Assembly: GCF_900104595.1 (NCBI RefSeq)
Contig: NZ_FNVY01000002.1
Span: 243,515 to 307,514, forward strand
Source of the DNA: Enterococcus timonensis
GTDB lineage: Bacteria; Bacillota; Bacilli; Lactobacillales; Enterococcaceae
DNA: 64,000 nt
Reading direction: 5' to 3'
Positions 61,626 to 64,000 of the stretch are shown here, piece after piece (the stretch's first letter is position 1; the number at the start of each line of letters is the position of its first letter). Both the position numbers and the translations under genes were made by a program. A model generated the notes under the pieces. That model had not been told where the DNA came from and did no database searches. It saw only the letters and a list, made by a program, of their open reading frames with translations.

Positions 61626-62732
61626 TTAACGGACAACAAGTTCCGTTTCTGGGTCGAAGAAGTGACCTTTAGAAATATTAAAGGAAAGATCAATTTGATC
61701 GCCAGGACGATAGAAGTTACGTGCATCGACTTTAGAAACAAATTCAGTTTCGTCGATTTTAGTGTATAACATCGTTTCAGCACCTAAAAGTTCTGATACA
61801 ACGATTTCAGATTTTACAACAGCTTCAGGAGCAGTTTCTAAGGCAATTGGTTCGGAGTGAATATCTTCTGGACGAATCCCGAAAATGATTTCTTTTCCTT
61901 CGTAGCCATGTTCAACTAAGACTTTATGTTTGCCTTCTGGTAATTTCAATTTCAAATCTTTACCATTTGAAATGTAACCATCTTTGTCCAAAGTAACAGT
62001 GAAGAAGTTCATAGCAGGAGAACCAATGAAAGAAGCGACGAATAAATTATTCGGTGTATCATAAACTTCTTTTGGTGTACCTACTTGTTGAATCAAACCA
62101 ACGGACATAATAACAATCCGGTCAGCCATGGTCATAGCTTCTGTTTGGTCATGGGTTACGTAAATTGTAGTAGTTTCCAAACGACGGTGCAATTTAGCGA
62201 TTTCTGCCCGCATGGAAACACGTAATTTGGCATCCAAGTTAGACAAAGGTTCATCCATTAGAAAGACTCTTGCATCACGAACGATGGCCCGACCTAAAGC
62301 AACCCGTTGACGTTGTCCACCAGATAATGCTGCTGGTTTACGTTTCAAGAATTCTGTTAAGCCTAAAATTTCAGCGGCATTTTCTACCCGTTTTTGAATT
62401 TCAGCTTTTTCATATTTACGCAATTTCAAACCAAAAGCCATGTTATCATACACAGTCATATGTGGATACAAGGCATAGTTTTGGAAAACCATGGCGATAT
62501 CGCGGTCTTTTGGTGCTACATCGTTCATCACTTTGTCGCCAATTAATAATTCGCCTTCAGTGATATCTTCAAGACCGGCAATCATCCGCAAAGTAGTAGA
62601 TTTACCACAACCGGAAGGACCTACGAAAACGATAAATTCGCGGTCAGCGACATCCAAGTTAAAGTCGTTAACAGAATAAAAGTCGTTGTTTTCGTATTTT
62701 TTGTAAATATGTTTTAAACCAATTTGTACCAT
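61626..62732 (-). CDS. msmK: Carbohydrate ABC transporter ATPase, MsmK/UgpC type (shared)
   Basis: 368 residues from ATG 62732 (AGGTGAG upstream; the frame extends to 62741). Walker [17 protein letters not shown], signature [15 protein letters not shown], Walker [14 protein letters not shown]-loop [10 protein letters not shown], then the C-terminal regulatory OB (TOBE) domain with [12 protein letters not shown]. Stand-alone gene with own promoter, no permease next to it: the pattern of the multitask ATPase that powers several CUT1 importers. It is the natural partner for both ATPase-less importers of this window (1-1151 and 18294-21427). Confidence 0.93.
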   Translation of the reverse strand: MVQIGLKHIYKKYENNDFYSVNDFNLDVADREFIVFVGPSGCGKSTTLRMIAGLEDITEGELLIGDKVMNDVAPKDRDIAMVFQNYALYPHMTVYDNMAFGLKLRKYEKAEIQKRVENAAEILGLTEFLKRKPAALSGGQRQRVALGRAIVRDARVFLMDEPLSNLDAKLRVSMRAEIAKLHRRLETTTIYVTHDQTEAMTMADRIVIMSVGLIQQVGTPKEVYDTPNNLFVASFIGSPAMNFFTVTLDKDGYISNGKDLKLKLPEGKHKVLVEHGYEGKEIIFGIRPEDIHSEPIALETAPEAVVKSEIVVSELLGAETMLYTKIDETEFVSKVDARNFYRPGDQIDLSFNISKGHFFDPETELVVR

Positions 62733-62768
62733 TAGTTTCACTCACCTTTATTTTTTATTTATGAGTTA

Positions 62769-62797
62769 AGTATAGTGAAAGCGGAATCGCTCCGCAA
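62769..62797 (-). promoter_or_regulatory. Promoter of msmK with cre-like site in the spacer
   Basis: On the minus strand TTGCGG (62797-62792), 17 bases, TATACT (62774-62769). The plus-strand sequence TGAAAGCGGAATCG (62776-62789), which fills most of the spacer, matches the cre consensus except the last base, so CcpA binding would exclude RNA polymerase. Confidence 0.6.
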
Positions 62798-62847
62798 TGG
62801 GAAATTGCACAAGAAAGCCTTTACTGATTTCGGCAATCTGCCAAAAA

Positions 62848-62888
62848 ATGAAAAGAACCGCGATATTGTTTTCAATCGCAGTTCTTTT
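62848..62888. terminator. Hairpin terminator, ABC exporter side
   Basis: AAGAACCGCGATATTG with CAATCGCAGTTCTT and T/A runs, behind the truncated minus-strand exporter's stop; the plus-strand T run is strong, the minus side has AAAAGG... A-rich context giving T on that strand too. Confidence 0.6.
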
Positions 62889-62895
62889 TTTTATT

Positions 62896-64000
62896 TTAAG
62901 CAAATTGAGCGTGGTACAACTGATAGTAAACGCCTTTTTTAGTTAAAAGTTCTTGGTGGGTGCCACTTTCAACAATCGTTCCGGCATCCATGACGACAAT
63001 TAAGTCGGCATTTTGAATAGTGGCTAGGCGATGGGCAATCACAAAACTCGTTTTGCCTTCCATCATCGTGTTAAAACTTTTTTGGATTTGTTTTTCCGTC
63101 AGCGTGTCCACATTACTTGTCGCTTCATCTAAAATTAAAAGCGGCGGATTTTTTAAAATTGTTCGAGCAATGGTCAGCAGTTGCCGTTGCCCATTGGAAA
63201 TTGAAAAATCTTTTCCTAAAATCGTTTGATAACCATTGGGTAACGTTTTAATAAAATGATCAATGCGGGCTTGTCGGCAAGCGTCTTCCAGTTGATCTTG
63301 CGTCGCTTCAGGATTTCCGAAGCGTAAATTATCAGCAATGCTGGCATTCATCAACCAGGTTTCTTGCAAGACTAAGCCAAAATATTCTCTTAAACTTGTT
63401 CTGGAAAATTCTGTAATGGGCTGATTATCAATTAAAATTTGCCCAGCATCTACTTCATAAAAACGCAAGAGCAAGTTAATTAAAGTCGATTTTCCAGCGC
63501 CAGTTTTTCCAACAATAGCCACTTTTTGCCCGGGTTGCACTTTTAAATTTAAATCAGTAATTAGCGTTTGATTTTTTTCATAGGAAAAATCAACATGAGA
63601 AAATTCAATTTGACCAATAATTTCTGGGAAATGAGCTGTGCTAGTGACAATTTCTGGGGTGGCATCGAGAATCATAAAGCTGCGGTCGAGTCCGACTTTG
63701 GCAGTTTGCAATTGGGTCATCAGGCCAGAAAGTTCAATAATTGGCTTAGAAAATTGCCCAGCATAAATCGTAAAGCTAGATAAAATACCAATTGACATCG
63801 CATTAGGATGCTGAAAATAAAACCAAGCGGCCACAAAGGCAATTGCCACGTAAGCCAAATGATCTACAAAGCGGGCCGCCGGATTAGTTAAAGACGATGC
63901 AAATTGTGCTTGTTGCCCTGTTTGATAAAGTTTTTGATTAGTAGTATCAAAAAGATTTTGGCGAACATTTTCTTGTTGGAAGGCTTTAATAATTTTTTGA
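62896..64000 (-). CDS. ABC exporter (LmrA/MdlB-like), 5' end outside the window
   Basis: About 368 residues visible; the frame is open through the right edge (QKIIKAFQQENVRQNLFD...), so the gene begins beyond 64000. Visible are the last membrane helices and the ATPase domain: Walker A GKTGAGKSTLINLLLRFYE, signature SNGQRQLLTIART (Asn for the first Gly, as in several MdlB-like exporters), Walker B LLILDEATSNVD, and H-loop IAHRLATIQ. Multidrug or lipid exporter half; a partner gene probably lies to the right. Confidence 0.9.
   Translation of the reverse strand, partial: QKIIKAFQQENVRQNLFDTTNQKLYQTGQQAQFASSLTNPAARFVDHLAYVAIAFVAAWFYFQHPNAMSIGILSSFTIYAGQFSKPIIELSGLMTQLQTAKVGLDRSFMILDATPEIVTSTAHFPEIIGQIEFSHVDFSYEKNQTLITDLNLKVQPGQKVAIVGKTGAGKSTLINLLLRFYEVDAGQILIDNQPITEFSRTSLREYFGLVLQETWLMNASIADNLRFGNPEATQDQLEDACRQARIDHFIKTLPNGYQTILGKDFSISNGQRQLLTIARTILKNPPLLILDEATSNVDTLTEKQIQKSFNTMMEGKTSFVIAHRLATIQNADLIVVMDAGTIVESGTHQELLTKKGVYYQLYHAQFA

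Overview
The window is a 64 kb piece of an AT-rich, low-GC Gram-positive chromosome. Strong AAGGAGG-type ribosome binding sites, lipoproteins with Firmicute lipoboxes, a T-box in front of leuS, class II fructose-bisphosphate aldolase, the RNA polymerase delta subunit, phosphoketolase, an XpkA/LipL/YwfO-type gene content and a citrate-lactobacteria-style oxaloacetate decarboxylase all point to Lactobacillales, most likely Enterococcaceae (inference, no species call possible). Coding density is high, no rRNA, tRNA, CRISPR array, prophage or insertion sequence was recognised.

Region 1 (1-3.1 kb) is the end of an oligosaccharide operon: two ABC sugar permeases (the first cut by the window edge), an RDD membrane protein and a GH105-type unsaturated uronyl hydrolase, followed by two tandem copies of a 118-bp hairpin repeat. 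Region 2 (3.1-9.7 kb) holds housekeeping and small genes: UspA, a stand-alone HIRAN protein, HAD phosphatase, YwfO-like HD hydrolase, LipL-like octanoyltransferase, GNAT, DUF1934, rpoE. fba follows at 9.9 kb.

Region 3 (10.8-24.7 kb) is the main accessory feature: a uronic-acid polysaccharide locus with a DUF2264 protein, a cytosolic discoidin-like protein, a LacI regulator, a heparinase II/III-type lyase, an OB-fold lipoprotein, a GH88 unsaturated glucuronyl hydrolase, a sugar-binding lipoprotein, two permeases, a DUF624 protein and a GH2 glycosidase. None of the enzymes has a signal peptide, so the system appears to import oligosaccharides first and cut them in the cytosol. Neither sugar ABC system here has an ATPase; an MsmK/UgpC-type shared ATPase sits at 61.6-62.7 kb with a cre-like site inside its promoter. 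A tagaturonate epimerase (UxaE family, 27.6 kb) behind a perfect 22-bp palindrome would channel the released hexuronates.

Region 4 (24.8-44.9 kb) has pepQ-like peptidase, efp, Asp23/YqhY, nusB, uxaE, a tRNA methyltransferase/GIY-YIG pair, plsC, an overlapping sbcD-sbcC-SNF2 operon, a heterodimeric ABC exporter and phosphoketolase. Region 5 (44.9-49 kb) contains an aromatic-amino-acid-type ABC binding lipoprotein preceded by a Phe-rich leader peptide, a second short leader frame and a terminator/antiterminator pair, then leuS with its T-box. Region 6 (49-64 kb) has an orphan secreted protein in an AT-rich stretch, a deoxynucleoside kinase, NfeD/SPFH pair, a MurJ-like flippase, rsuA, an oxaloacetate decarboxylase operon with a 46-residue gamma subunit gene, nnrD, pepV, msmK and a truncated ABC exporter.

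The most unusual signals are: the dual-leader-peptide attenuator at 44.9-45.2 kb; a 10-bp hairpin inserted between the Shine-Dalgarno sequence and the start codon of the first permease at 19.6 kb; a family of four structurally conserved, sequence-covarying hairpin repeats sitting directly behind plus-strand genes; and a candidate minus-strand small RNA with a CCUCC loop at 55.3 kb.
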